Below are positions 34,797 through 46,018 of a DNA stretch of 64,000 bases, in pieces; the first letter of the stretch is position 1; each line of letters begins with the position of its first letter. The notes under the pieces are model-generated. The model was given only the letters and a program-made list of their open reading frames with translations, made no database searches and had not been told where the DNA came from. The position numbers were made by a program, and so were the translations under genes. The DNA is taken from the NCBI RefSeq assembly GCF_030272615.1, contig NC_081414.1, positions 911,593,009 to 911,657,008 on the forward strand. Direction: 5' to 3'. The stretch is from Cryptomeria japonica. Its lineage: Eukaryota > Streptophyta > Pinopsida > Cupressales > Cupressaceae.

Positions 34797-34908
34797 ATCT
34801 AGCCAAAGACTGATTGAATGGCTTTTATTATCTTAGGGATTGAGATTTTATCAATGGCTGCTACTTGGTCAGGATCTATCCTCACTCCTTTTGATACTAT
34901 GTGCCCAA
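34797..34908 (-). pseudogene. Fragment of element G reverse transcriptase between H and F
   Basis: Minus strand reads GHIVSKGVRIDPDQVAAIDK and ISIPKIIKAIQS, the RT thumb/connection of Gypsy elements. It joins 42618-43330 upstream (across F) and 14521-15194 downstream (across H). Confidence 0.85.
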
Positions 34909-34933
34909 AATTTTACCTTCAGTGACTGCAAAT
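34909..34933. repeat. 25-bp target duplication at element F, left copy
   Basis: AATTTTACCTTCAGTGACTG plus CAAAT, identical to 42593-42617. Far longer than the 5 bp expected for LTR element integration. Confidence 0.9.
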
Positions 34934-36431
34934 GTACAGATCCAATAGCCAACAAGATGAGAGGGGGGGGTGAATCATACAAACTTAATCTTCCATAAAA
35001 ACATCAAATTCAACCTCGGTAACATATACTTCTGTAATATAACCAAAACTGCTAAACATGCAAACTCAAAAGCATATGAATATCATAAACCTCATAACAC
35101 CAAATTTAACGTGGAAATCCAAATAAGGAAAAACCACTGTGGGATTTTGGACCCACTAATAAATATACTCTTCTAGAGTAGGCTCGGTTAAAAGCAAATC
35201 CTGTTAAAGATTACAAACACATTGCTAGATGTGACCCGGTTAAGGGATTTCCCTAAAATCTGTTAGGATCTTCACCTTGTTAGAAGTGACCTTGTTAAAG
35301 GATTTCAAACACTCAATCAGAATGTCACCTTCCTAGAGGGTTTTACAAATAAAACTGTTAAGTCCACTCGGTTAAGAGATTTTCTGTCACTTTCATAAAA
35401 TAACAGTAATAAAAATCTATCTGCAACTTCACATCTAAAATGCTAAAGCAGATTCTTATTTGCTCAATACAATCTAGACATAGAACTAATCTTGTCCATC
35501 TGTTGGGCTTCTATACTCTGTTATTCAAATAGGTCTTCAAGCTTCTATGCTCGATAATCACTATGTAGCATCCCTGTGCATACATTTGCCCGCATACATT
35601 GTTTATCAACAGTTCCCTATTTATAAACAATTAGCTAACTGCTTAATCTCCTTGATCACATTTCCCATGATCAATCATAGCCATCAAATCTTCAAACTTT
35701 GACCAGGTTCAATGTATCCTTCGATCTAAAAATGTTTTACCCTACCTTGGAACTTGCATATATTTCTTGGAACTTGTGCTAGGGTATTACAGTTCAATCT
35801 GAGTTGTAGATCTTCGTGCTAATTTTCCTTTGCCATAGATTCATTAACAAACTTCATGCACAACATACCAATCATTTAATCAGTTCCATCTCATCAGCTT
35901 CCTTCATTAAATAACGCATGTAACCATTTAATGTATTATGTTACAGCTCGGTTACAACTCGGTAACAACTCGGTAAATACTAAACTTCACTCGGTAGACA
36001 TTCTGCATTCATTAACCGATAGCGATAACCTTAGGGTTTACCGACTAGGTTCTTTGCTCGGTAACATAGTATAGTATTAACCTTACAATTTACAACATAT
36101 GTATGATGCTAAAACAATCTAAACATCACGATCTCATCATTGTCTGACTCGATAATAGTTTCCCATTGAATACCTTATTCATCCCCTTATTCATCATATT
36201 CTTTATGTGTCTTTTACCGACATCTTTATACTCTTCAAATCATACTTCTCAAGATATGGCAACATCATACTGAATTAGAAAATCAATTTATTGACATCAA
36301 TGACAAAATAATAATATCAAAACAGTAAACATCCTTAATTAGTTATATCCATAATCATCAACAACCTTCTCAATATCCTTATTGAAATGCCAACAATCTC
36401 CCATTTTTTGTTATAATGTCAAATGCCAACA
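34934..36431 (-). repeat. 3' LTR of element F
   Basis: 1498 bp, including a 36-bp leader (36431-36396) that the 5' LTR lacks, and lacking the last 24 bp present in the 5' LTR (41131-41108). TATA box at 35618-35625. Confidence 0.88.
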
Positions 36432-36443
36432 ATCTCCCCCTTT
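36432..36443 (-). promoter_or_regulatory. Polypurine tract of element F
   Basis: AAAGGGGGAGAT on the minus strand directly before the 3' LTR start TGTTGGCATTTG. Confidence 0.88.
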
Positions 36444-36875
36444 GGCATTAATGACAAAACCAATTGATTTGACCTTAAAAAGATTCAAATTGCTGTGATT
36501 CTGAAATGCTGAAATGCTCTCTTGCTGTCATCAGAATTCTCCCCCATACATTAGACTTCTCCTCTTTTCTCCAGTCTTCTCCCTCTTTTATCAATCTTCA
36601 GTTTCAGTCTTTTCAATCAGTCTTCTCTCCCTTCGACAACAATTTCAAAAAGTAAAGAACTAAAACATAATTTCTTCTTGTATGAAGTGAATTCCTGCTG
36701 TAATGTGTCAACTTAGTCTCGGTCAGAGCATTTTGTCTTCAATTCTTGTTCCCTGTATTGTATCCTGCATTATTTCCTTTACACCTTTAGAAAACATCCT
36801 AAAGTGTGTAAATCAACATCAACTCTTAAAAGATATTCAATAGAGTCATTGAATTGATGCTTTCACCAAACTCGG
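36444..36875 (-). other. 3' untranslated internal region of element F
   Basis: No gene. Purine-rich GGGGGAGAA and GAGAAGACT blocks as in A and I, shared by this family. Confidence 0.55.
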
Positions 36876-38426
36876 CTAGTGAGTAGAAGATAGGGGTAGG
36901 ACCCCTAACTTATTTCTGAGACATTCAAAAGTGTCCCTTGGTAGTGGCTTGGTGAAGATATCTCCTATTTGTTCCTTTGTGCTAACATACTCCAACACCA
37001 CTTTCTTCTCTTGAGCTTCTTCTATAAGATAATAACATTTGATAGAGATGTGCTTTGTCTTAGAGTGCATAACAAGATTCTTTGAAATGTTAATGGCACT
37101 AGTATTGTCACAGAATATAGTGACTGGCTCGGTAACTTTCTTATTTATTCCTTCCAATAGTTGTTTGATTTATGCTATGTTGGTACAGTTCAATGATGCA
37201 GCAACGTATTCAGCTTCTGCTGTTGACTGTGAAACACATCCTTGTTTCTTGCTAAGCCAACTCACTAGTCTTTCTCCTAAGAAGAAAGCTCCTCCACTTG
37301 TGTTTTTCCTGTCATCAATGGTGCCTACCCAATCAGCATCAGTATAAACTTTTAAATCAAAATCATTTCCTTTCTGATATACTAAGCCATAATCCTTTGT
37401 GCCTTTCAAGTATCTAAAAATTCTTTTGATTGTTGTCATGTGTGTTTCCTTAGGATCTGCAGAGAATCTTGCAACTATACCTACTGCATGTGCTATGTCT
37501 GATCTACTGTGAACAACATATTGTAACTTTCCAGTCATGGATTGGTAAAGTGTCTCATCAATAGATGCAGATTCATCATTCTTTGATAGTTTACAGTTGG
37601 TAGTCATAGGAGTACTTACTGGTTTTGAATCCTCCATTCCAAATTTCTTCAAGATTTCCTTTATGTACTTGGATTGAGTAATGAAAATCTCATTTTTTAT
37701 TTGCAGTATTTGTAAACCTATTAAATACTTTATCTCACTGATTAATGACATCTCAAATTCTTTGCTCATTTCATTTCCAAAGTTCTTACAAAGAGAGTCA
37801 TTTCAACAAAATATAATATCATCAACAAATATGGCTGAGATCAGTATTCCATTTTCATCATTCTTCATGTGCATATTGTTGTTCTCACTTGTCCTTATAA
37901 AACCAATCTTAATCAAATAAGAGTGCAATTTTTCATACCATGCTCTAGGTGCTTGTTTCAAATCATATAATGCTTTGTTCAATTTACATACCTGATCTTT
38001 ATTATTGGCTTCAACAAATCCTTCAGGTTGTTCAATAAAAACTTCTTCTTCTAATATTCCATTCAAAAATGTAGATTTGACATCCATTTGATATACCTTG
38101 AAGTTTTTAAAAGCAGCATATGCCAACAATGTTCTTACTCCTTCAAGTCTAGCCATAGGTGCAAAAGTTTCACCATAATCAATTCCTTCTTCTTGAGCAT
38201 AACCTTTGCAAACTAGTCTTGCTTTATTTCGAATGACTTCACCTTTTTCATTTAGCTTGTTTCTGAAAATCCACTTTGTACCGATTACATTTTTGTCCTT
38301 TGGTCTTGGGATTAGTGTCCATGTATCATTCTTCTTGATTTGATCAATCTCTTCTGTCATAGCATTTATCCAATCTTCACTGTTAAATGCCTCTTTCACT
38401 ATTCTTGGTTCAAATTCAGATATCAA
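36876..38426 (-). pseudogene. rt-rh: Reverse transcriptase and RNase H of element F
   Basis: One frame from 38426 to 36876 with two stops. RT: DTWTLIPRPKDKNVIGTKW, KARLVCKGYAQEEGIDYGET, MDVKSTFLNGILEEEVFIEQ and the intact catalytic AIFVDDIIFC. A TGA follows immediately (near 37800) where relatives have GGA. RNase H: VYTDADWVGTIDDRKNTSGG, STAEAEYVAASLNCTNIA, a TAA near 37168 for TGG, then FCDNTSAINISKN and GDIFTKPLPRDTFECL. The active-site residues are kept, in line with a young copy. Confidence 0.88.
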
Positions 38427-39650
38427 ACATGTGTTCTATCTCAATTTATTCCTTGTCATCACTGGATCATCCTTATCTCCTATAATCTGACTTGGTGCAT
38501 GATGTTTTTTGACATACTTGGCTAATACAGGCTCTGTATGATCTTCTTCATCACTTGGTAACTGGATATTCTCTTCAACAGTTTTCTCGGTAAAACTTGT
38601 TGGTTGAACATAGACAAATTTATCATAATCTTCTAGTTCTTTGGAATTTCCTTCATAATTTCTTTCTGCAAATTCATCAATTTTCACATTTGCACTTTCT
38701 ACTATTTTGTTAGATGATTTGATCAGACATTTAAATGCTTTGCTTCTAGAAGAATAACCTAGAAATGTTCCTTCTTCACTTTTCTGATCAAACTTGTCAT
38801 TTCTATCATCTTTGTGTACATAGCATCTACTTCCAAAGATTTTAAAATAACTTACATTAGGTTTCTTGTCATACCAGATTTCATAAGGTGTCTTCAAAGT
38901 ACCTTTCTTCAGTTGTACTCGGTTTAGGGTGTAAACTGCAGTGCTTATTGCTTCTCTCCAAAATGTTTGTGGCACTTTCTTTTCAATCATCAGTGTTCTA
39001 GCACAATCCACAATAGATCTATTTCTTCTCTCAGCTATTCCATTTTGTTGTGGAGTTCTCGGTGTAGAGACTTGTCTTTTAATACCATGATCATTGCAGA
39101 ATAAGTTGAACTCATCAGATGTGAACTCTCCTCCTCTATCTGATCTAAGACATTTCAGTTGTCTTCTTTTTTCATTTTCAACTCTTGCCTTGTACCATTT
39201 AAACATTTAAAAAGCTTCTAATTTTTCTTTTAAAAACATTACTGACATCATCCTTGAATAGTCATCCATAAATAATATGAAATGTTTATCACCATAATAA
39301 CTTTGAACTTTCATAAGACCACAAAGATCAGTGTGCACAAGATCTAAAATTCCCTTAGAAGTGTAAGACTTACTTGTAAAGCTTGATCTTGTCATCTTAC
39401 CCATCCGGCATCCTCGGAACATAGCATTCTCAAGATTTTCAAGACTCGATAGACCTCTTACTTGGTGCTTCTTACTTATTTTGATCAGATTATCAAAATT
39501 TACATGACAAAACCTTTTATGCCATAACCAGGTATCATCTATCTTTGCATACAGACACTTGTTCCGAATTGAGTCAAGGTGAAATGTGTTACCTTTTGTT
39601 TGTGTCCCGGTAGCAGCTAACTTTACATTCTTGTCATGAAGTTTTGACAA
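38427..39650 (-). pseudogene. int: Integrase of element F
   Basis: Same frame as the RT. Zinc region TWLWHKRFCHVNFDN and CRGCRMGKMTRSS; core HTDLCGLMKV, SDRGGEF, TPQQNGIAERRNRS (catalytic D, D, E all kept). TAA at 39207-39209 in place of the CAA of element I, and TAG near 38433 for CAA/CAG. A frameshift near 39650 separates it from the protease. C-terminal part has GKFDQKSEEG-like and FLGYSSRSKAFKCLI motifs. Confidence 0.87.
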
Positions 39651-41043
39651 TTTCTTTCTGAAATTCTATTTGGTAACCTGTGTTGTTTAGCTGTGCTACA
39701 CTCAACAAATTGTATTTCAAACCTTCAACCCAATAAACATCATTGCATCTTGCATTGTCAAGAAGTATTATAGATCCTTTAGCTTTAACCGGACATGGTG
39801 CGTCATTACCAAATCTTACATAGCCTCCATCATAATCTTCTAACATAACAAATTTGTGTTTATCACCTGTCATATGATGTGAGCATCCACTATCTATGAT
39901 CCAAGAATCATTAATATTTACGTGAGATATTAGGGATTTTTCTTCATACCTTTCTTCATCTGATCTATCTTTGATAGCCACATAAACTACTTCCTCTGTA
40001 TCAATTTCATCTAATTTATTATCATTGGATTCCTCATCAGCTTTTAAGCATGTCTTTCTATCTCTTCTTCTGAAGTCTCAGTGTCCTCTATAATGATTGT
40101 CTTTCTGTCTAATTTCTCGGTAATCTCTTTTTTCAGTAGAATCTTTGTCAGGACAATTAGAAGCCATATGTCCTATCTTATCACAATTGAAACATTTCAA
40201 AGGTAGTTTTCCTTTATACTTATCTTTGCCTCTTGGTAACCTTCTGGCTAATAGTTCTTCAAACTCTTCCTGCTTTCTGATTTCCTCATATAGTTTGTGT
40301 ACTTCTTCCATGTTCTTACGAAATCTTTCACTTTCTCCATTGTAATCTCCTTCAGAGTACTTATACTTTCTTTCATTGTAATCATTAGATTCATCAAGAT
40401 GAAAAGAACTAAATGCAGATTCAACTTTATTTACCGAAGATCCACTGTTATCAAAGTTACTTAACTCAAATGCATGTAGCTTACCAATAGTAGCATCTAA
40501 AGAAACTTGCATATTAGGTACAAACCTCAATTCATTGATTGCAGAGACTCTGATTGCATAAGTTGGTAGAAGGGTTCTTAATAACTTACTTTTTATATCC
40601 TTTTCTTCAATAGTTCCACCTACTCCTTTGATTTGATTGACAATCTCCTTTAGTCTTGTACTGTACTGAGTTATGTTCTCACCTTCATTCATCCTCATAG
40701 ATTCAATTTGTCCTCTTAGACTATCTACTTTTTCTCTTTGAACATGTTCATCTCCTCCATATACTGATATGAGCTTATCCCACATAGCCTTTGCATCATT
40801 GCAGCCTTCTAGATCATTAAACTCTGAGTCGGTCAATGCAGATGTTATTTCAATCATTGCTTGGATATGTTCTTGCTTTTCCTTTATCTCTTCCATTGTC
40901 AATGGATAGGTGCTCGGTGTAATGAAATCATTCTCCAGATAATATACAATATATTCTCCAACTCCTGATAGGTGTAGCTTCATCCTTTTCTGCCATGTAG
41001 AGAAACTTGACTTGTTCAACTTCGGTGCATCCCTCTTATACAT
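39634..41043 (-). pseudogene. gag-pr: Gag and protease of element F
   Basis: ATG at 41043 (MYKRDAPKLNKSSFSTWQKR). Capsid domain is complete, with SVYGGDEHVQREKVDSLRGQ and NEGENITQYSTRLKEIVNQI. Zinc knuckle CFNCDKIGHMASNC is intact. A single TGA near 40077 (CGA in element I at the same place) splits gag from the protease, which has DSGCSHHMTGDKHKF intact and YWVEGLKYNLLSVAQL. The frame ends at 39634 by a frameshift into the integrase frame. The best-preserved gag in the window; it could in principle supply particles in trans if its source copies are active. Confidence 0.88.
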
Positions 41044-41093
41044 ATTTGGATCTTTGTCTCAAGTACCTTTAAACTTTTCTTCTGGAGCCCAAA

Positions 41094-41105
41094 GCTCTGA
41101 TACCA
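41094..41105 (-). promoter_or_regulatory. Primer-binding site of element F
   Basis: TGGTATCAGAGC on the minus strand, two bases from the LTR end ACTATCA. Confidence 0.92.
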
Positions 41106-41107
41106 AT

Positions 41108-42592
41108 TGATAGTTTTGATACTTAATGTAAGTACAGATCCAATAGCCAACAAGATGAGAGGGGCGGTGAATCATACAAACTTAATCTTCCATAAAAACA
41201 TCAGATTCAACCTCGGTAACATATACTTCTGTAATATAACCAAAACTGCTAAACATGCAAACTCAAAAGCATATGAACATCATAAACCTCATAACACCAG
41301 ATTTAATGTGGAAACCCAAATAGGGAAAAACCACTGTGGGATTTCGGACCCACTAAGAAATATACTCTTCTAAAGTATGTTCGGTTAAAAGCAAATCCTA
41401 TTAAAGATTACAAACACATTGCTAGATGTGACCCGGTTAAGGGATTTCCCTCAGATCTATTAGGATCTTCACCTTGTTAGAAGTGACCTTGTTAAAGGAT
41501 TTCAAACACTAAATTAGAATGTCACCTTGCTAGAGGGTTTTACAAATAAGACTGTTAAGTCCACTCGGTTAAGAGATTTTCTGTCACTTTCATAAAATAA
41601 CAATAATAAAAATCTATCTGCAACTTCACATCTAAAATGCTAAAGCAGATTCTTATTTGCTCAATACAATCTAGACATAGAACTAATCTTGTCCATCTGC
41701 GGGGCTTCTATACTCTGTTATTCAAATAGGTCTTCAAGCTTATGTGCTCTGTAATCACTATGTAGCATCCTTGTGCATACATTTGCCTGCATACATTGTT
41801 TATCAACAGTTCCCTATTTATAAACAATTAGCTAACTGCTTAATCTCCTTGATCACATTTCCCATGATCAATCATAGCCATCAGATCTTCAAACTTTGAC
41901 CAGGTTCAATGTATCCTTCGATCTAAAAATGTTTTACCCTACCTTGGAACTTGCATATATTTCTTGGAACTTGTGCTAGGGTATTACAGTTCAATCTGAG
42001 TTGTAGATCTTCGTGCTAATTTTCCTTTGCCATAGATTCATTAACAAACTTCATGCACAACATACCAATCATTTAATCAGTTCCATCTCATCAGCTTCCT
42101 TCATTAAATAACGCATGTAACCATTTAATGTATTATGTTACAGCTCGGTTACAACTCGGTAACAACTCGGTAAATACTAAACTTCACTCGGTAGACATTC
42201 TGCATTCATTAACCGATAGCGATAACCTTAGGGTTTACCGACTAGGTTCTTTGCTCGGTAACATAGTATAGTATTAACCTTACAATTTACAACATATGTA
42301 TGATGCTAAAACAATCTAAACATCATGATCTCATCATTGTCTGACTCGATAATAGTTTCCCATTGAATACCTTATTCATCCCCTTATTCATCATATTCTT
42401 TCTGTGTCTTTTACCGACATCTTTATACTCTTCAAATCATACTTCTCAAGATATGGCAACATCGTACTGAATTAAAAAATCAATTTCTTGACATCAATGA
42501 CAAAATAGTAATATCAAGACAGTAAACATCCTTAATCAATTATATCCATAATCATCAACAACCTTCTCAATATCCTAATTGAAATGCCAACA
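41108..42592 (-). repeat. 5' LTR of element F
   Basis: 1485 bp. Starts at the inner TGTTGGCATTTC and lacks the 36-bp leader. TATA box at 41815-41822. ACCGAG repeats at 42139-42172. Confidence 0.9.
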
Positions 42593-42617
42593 AATTTTAC
42601 CTTCAGTGACTGCAAAT
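42593..42617. repeat. 25-bp target duplication at element F, right copy
   Basis: Identical to 34909-34933. Here it continues naturally into RT sequence of element G. Confidence 0.9.
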
Positions 42618-43330
42618 TGACATTTTTTAGGATTCAGGGATGTCCCATACTCTAATGCTCTAAGAAATATTTTCTCAAGGTGCAAGAAATGGTCTACCTC
42701 TTTCTTTGAATATGTTGTAAGGTCATCTTGATATACAACCATGATAGCATTGATCAAATCTGCAAATGCCACATCCATGGCTCGCTGAAATCTAGCTCCT
42801 GCATTTGTTAATCTGAATGGCATTCTGACATAAACATATGCACCCCATGGGGTTGTGAAGGTTGTCTTGTATTGTTCTAATTCCTTAAAATTTAACCTGA
42901 TTGTATCTTGAAAAATCATCCATCATGGACAGCAATTCACATCCTGTTACCCTTTGTAATAATGCATCCATGTTTGGTAAGGGGTAATTGTCTTTGAGAG
43001 ACGATATATTTCAGTTCCCAAAATCTACACACAATCTTATGTTTCCATTTTTATTTCTTACCGATAACAAGTTTGAAACCCAAGAGGAGCATCAAATAGG
43101 CTTTATGATTCCTCTATCCCTTAACTTCATTAAGTCTTCCTGCATCTTAGGTGCCAAAGTCGAGTTTATAGGTCTTTTCTTTTGTCTGAATGGTTTTGCA
43201 TCAAGTTTCAGTGCGATCTCATGTTGAAAAAGGTCCTCCCTATATGCTTTCAAATCTTCATAAGACCATGCAAATACATGTCAGTATTTTCTTAACAAAG
43301 CAAGCAACGTGTCTCTAACCTTAGGAGATA
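42618..43330 (-). pseudogene. rt: Reverse transcriptase of element G (Gypsy), N-terminal and palm
   Basis: Minus strand: VFAWSYEDLKAY, KPFRQKKRPINSTLAPKMQ, GIIKPI, KNGNIRLCVDF, KDNYPLPNMDALLQRVTG, then PFRLTNAGARFQRAMDVAF and the catalytic VVYQDDLTTYS (YQDD instead of YLDD or YVDD). Stops and at least one frameshift. The thumb continues at 34797-34908 beyond element F. Would make cDNA of element RNA; inactive here. Confidence 0.85.
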
Positions 43331-43339
43331 TCTTTTTCC

Positions 43340-44087
43340 CTATGCACACCTTTTTGGAGAGTGTTTAGTTCCTAGATTTATTTCCTCTAGATTATCTTGT
43401 TCTATTGTGACAGTTTTAGTTGGGGTGTCATTTTCATCAAAGACTCTTTCAAGGGAAACCAACCCCCTTAGGATTTTATTTGTTTTTAACTGCACCACCT
43501 TCTTCCCAAAGACCATATCTTTTCCATCAACATTCTCAACAAAAGCATTGAAATCTATTTCTTGAGATTCATACTTATCAATGCATTGTAAGAATTTCAC
43601 CAAATCATCATCATTTTCAAACACTTGCCAACTGTATATTTTATCTGGGATAGATGGCCTGGCATTTATCTCCACCTCTAAAATATTAGCCATGGTAACA
43701 TCATCTTTCCTTAGAGCTATATTGGCAAGAAAGTTTGTTGTCATATTTTTAGACCTATCTACCCAATATACAGAAAAAGAATCAAATATTTCTAGACAGT
43801 CCCAAACTATGTTTTTATATTGCTTGAGCCTTTTATTCTTTGATAAATATTTGGACCTTACTTGTGAGACTATCAGCTCAGAATCTCCAAAAACAGTTAA
43901 CACTTTTATGCCATGTTTAATCGCCAAATTTAATCCTATCAAAAGGGATTCATATTCTACAATATTATTTATCCATTCAAAGGATAACAAGAAAGAATAC
44001 CTAAATTTCTTTCCTTCAGGGGAGATAAAAACCACTCCAGCTCCATTTCCATGTTTACTACATGCCCCATCAAATAACAGTTGCTAA
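43340..44087 (-). pseudogene. RNase H-like domain between protease and RT of element G
   Basis: Minus strand from about 44087: LLFDGACSKHGNGAGVVFIS (catalytic Asp), NNIVEYESLLIGLNLAIKHG (Glu), LTVFGDSELIVSQVRSKYLS (Asp), then NMTTNFLANIAL. This is the plant RNase HI (RVT_3) pattern, distinct from the Gypsy RNase H at 14521-15194. After it comes KRPxx-poor linker sequence leading to RT. The element therefore has two RNase H domains. In the plant Tat lineage a second RNase H is known, usually after the first one and before integrase. Position between protease and RT is unusual. Open for 231 codons from 44035, so it decayed little compared with its neighbours. Confidence 0.8.
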
Positions 44088-44289
44088 ATACCTTCATCAT
44101 ATTTTTGTGTGTGACTTATAATTGGATCACTATTCTTCAATTCTAGTTTTGTTATTTGCACAGTAAAATTTTCTATTTCGATGTCACGTAAATTCACCAT
44201 AGGATCAGTGTTGAGATATTCAATAATATGGGTGATCTTGGCTCCCTTTCAATATAAACTTGCTTTCCATTTACAGGGACTATAGTATA

Positions 44290-44580
44290 TTATAGGTCTA
44301 GCTGGATTCTTCCTCCCACAAGTTTTGTCCACTGCCTTGAGAGTAACATCCCATAGTTGGGGGGTACATCAATAACTGTGATGTCTATTTTGTAAGTAGC
44401 CTCTGGACATGATGTTATTTTTATCTCTGCATCCTTTAAGACTCCTACAATACGGATTGACCTATTATCCATAGCATAGCAAGTGCCATAATGATCATCA
44501 ACCTCCAACCCAAGCTCTTTCATGACTCCCAAAGGCATCACATTTATCGCTGCTCCTGAGTCAATCATGTTATTTCTCAT
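44290..44580 (-). pseudogene. pr: Aspartic protease of element G
   Basis: NNMIDSGAAINVMPLGVMKE holds the DSG active site. Then VDDHYGTCYAMDNRSIRIVG, KIDITVIDVPPNYGMLLSRQ and LVGGRIQLDL. This matches plant Gypsy proteases, which process Gag-Pol. Upstream part of the domain is broken by a frameshift near 44585. Confidence 0.82.
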
Positions 44581-45131
44581 TAGTTTGTTGTTTATTACTA
44601 GTGTCAGATAGAAAGGGTGAACTTAGATGGATCATCTGAGAGAGTAATTCCTAAGTATATCTCAGGGGCTGGCTTGCTTCCTTTCCCCAAGTTCACTAGT
44701 TTATCTTATTTTCCATGCTTAGTTTCATTTAAGTACCTAATAAATCCATGTTAAGTGTTGTTTTTATATTTTGGGTTCCAAATCATTTCAAGCAAAGGTA
44801 TAGATATTTTCATCTGTGACAATGTATTGGTGATATCGAATGAATTGGTGGGTGTTGCTGATACTTTGTTAACCTCTAATTGTGGCACATCCTTCTTTTG
44901 AGGCTCAAAGTTCTTTGGTGTATTTGGGATTTGTTTAGTCACTGTCACTTTGGGTGCCCCTCCATTTCTAGGCTCCTTTGCACCCTTCTCATTTATGAAC
45001 ATACTACAAATCTTACCTTGATCATGACTAATAATCCATTTCCTTAGGTTATAATTGTTCTTGGCTTGTTCAACAGTAGCAATGGTGAGGGCTTTAATTT
45101 CTTCTTCAAAGGGTCTCCTTAATGATACCAT
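44581..45131 (-). pseudogene. Linker between gag and protease of element G
   Basis: Open from 45131 to 44751 as a charged, low-complexity protein: RRPFEEEIKALTIATVEQAK and NNYNLRKWIISHDQGKI. No known motif. It is what usually lies between nucleocapsid and protease. Confidence 0.6.
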
Positions 45132-45197
45132 ATCATTTCTTCCCCAATCTTTTATGTCAGTGTTATCATCACTATCTGAAAATAATTCTTGTTGATG

Positions 45198-46018
45198 TCA
45201 TTGCTTATTTTGTCTTTGGCAAGTAACATCATAATCACAACAATCATCATCTGATGATTCATATTCTCCTCTTGCTAACAACGTGTTGATGGTTTGTCTA
45301 TCATCATATTCTTCATTTGCATGGTACCCTTCTTCATCATATTGCAAATTTTGAGCTATAATACATTGCAATGGGTAGTGTGGTATGTTGCAGGCCATAC
45401 ACCATGGAGTGTCCTCCACAAAATGATTGTTTTGTTTTTTTAACAAGTCGGGAGTTTCTTTCTTTTCATCAACAGGTCTACCATCTTTCCAATTGGTTTT
45501 ATATGGCATATCATGTAATCTTGGCCTATCATTCCTCTGGAATTGAGGCCTATCATTCCTAGCAACCTTTTGTGTAAGATATTTCAAAGCATTGATGACC
45601 TTATCCATCTCATACTCCTCCTTGGCTGGTTTATTTTGAACCTTAGGATTATATAGCCTAGCATCATCCCTCCTGCCTACTTTGCCAAAGGCCTTCCTAT
45701 TACTTTCAATGGCAACAACAGCTTTAAAAGCTTTATTCAGATTGGGGGGTTTCCTTGTCCTTAGCTCATACCCTATCTTAGGATCAAAAGCATCAATATA
45801 TAAAATTGTTGGCTCATAAAATCATTAGGTTTTAGGTGAGGAGGCAATTTATTAATTAGCTTGGTGGATCTCATATTGAAGCTAGATATTGATTCATTGT
45901 GTCCCTTCTGAATATTTGCAATTTCATATAAAGAAAACTTTGGGTCTACATGGTTGTCGTACTGCTCAATGAAAATTGTTTGAATTCATTCCAATTATGA
46001 ATTGAGGAGTTAGGTAGG
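45198..46018 (-). pseudogene. gag: Gag of element G, C-terminal part
   Basis: Minus strand: SSIHNWNEFKQ follows element K and joins DWYKSL upstream. Then, after several frameshifts, DKVINALKYLTQKVARNDRP and a knuckle-like CMACNIPHYPLQC (C-x2-C-x3-H-x4-C). An acidic tail with DEEGYHANEEYDDRQT ends at 45198. Nucleocapsid role inferred. Confidence 0.7.

Larger units (their letters stand above)
34934..42592 (-). mobile_element. Element F: nearly complete Copia retrotransposon with trimmed outer ends
   Basis: Minus strand: 5' LTR 42592-41108, PBS 41105-41094, gag-protease, integrase, RT-RNase H, PPT, 3' LTR 36431-34934. The two LTRs are very similar, identical or nearly so over long stretches, so insertion is recent. 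Both outer ends are short (36 bp missing at the 5' end, 24 bp at the 3' end) compared with the inner ends, and the flanks carry a 25-bp duplication. Interrupts the RT of G. Confidence 0.92.
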
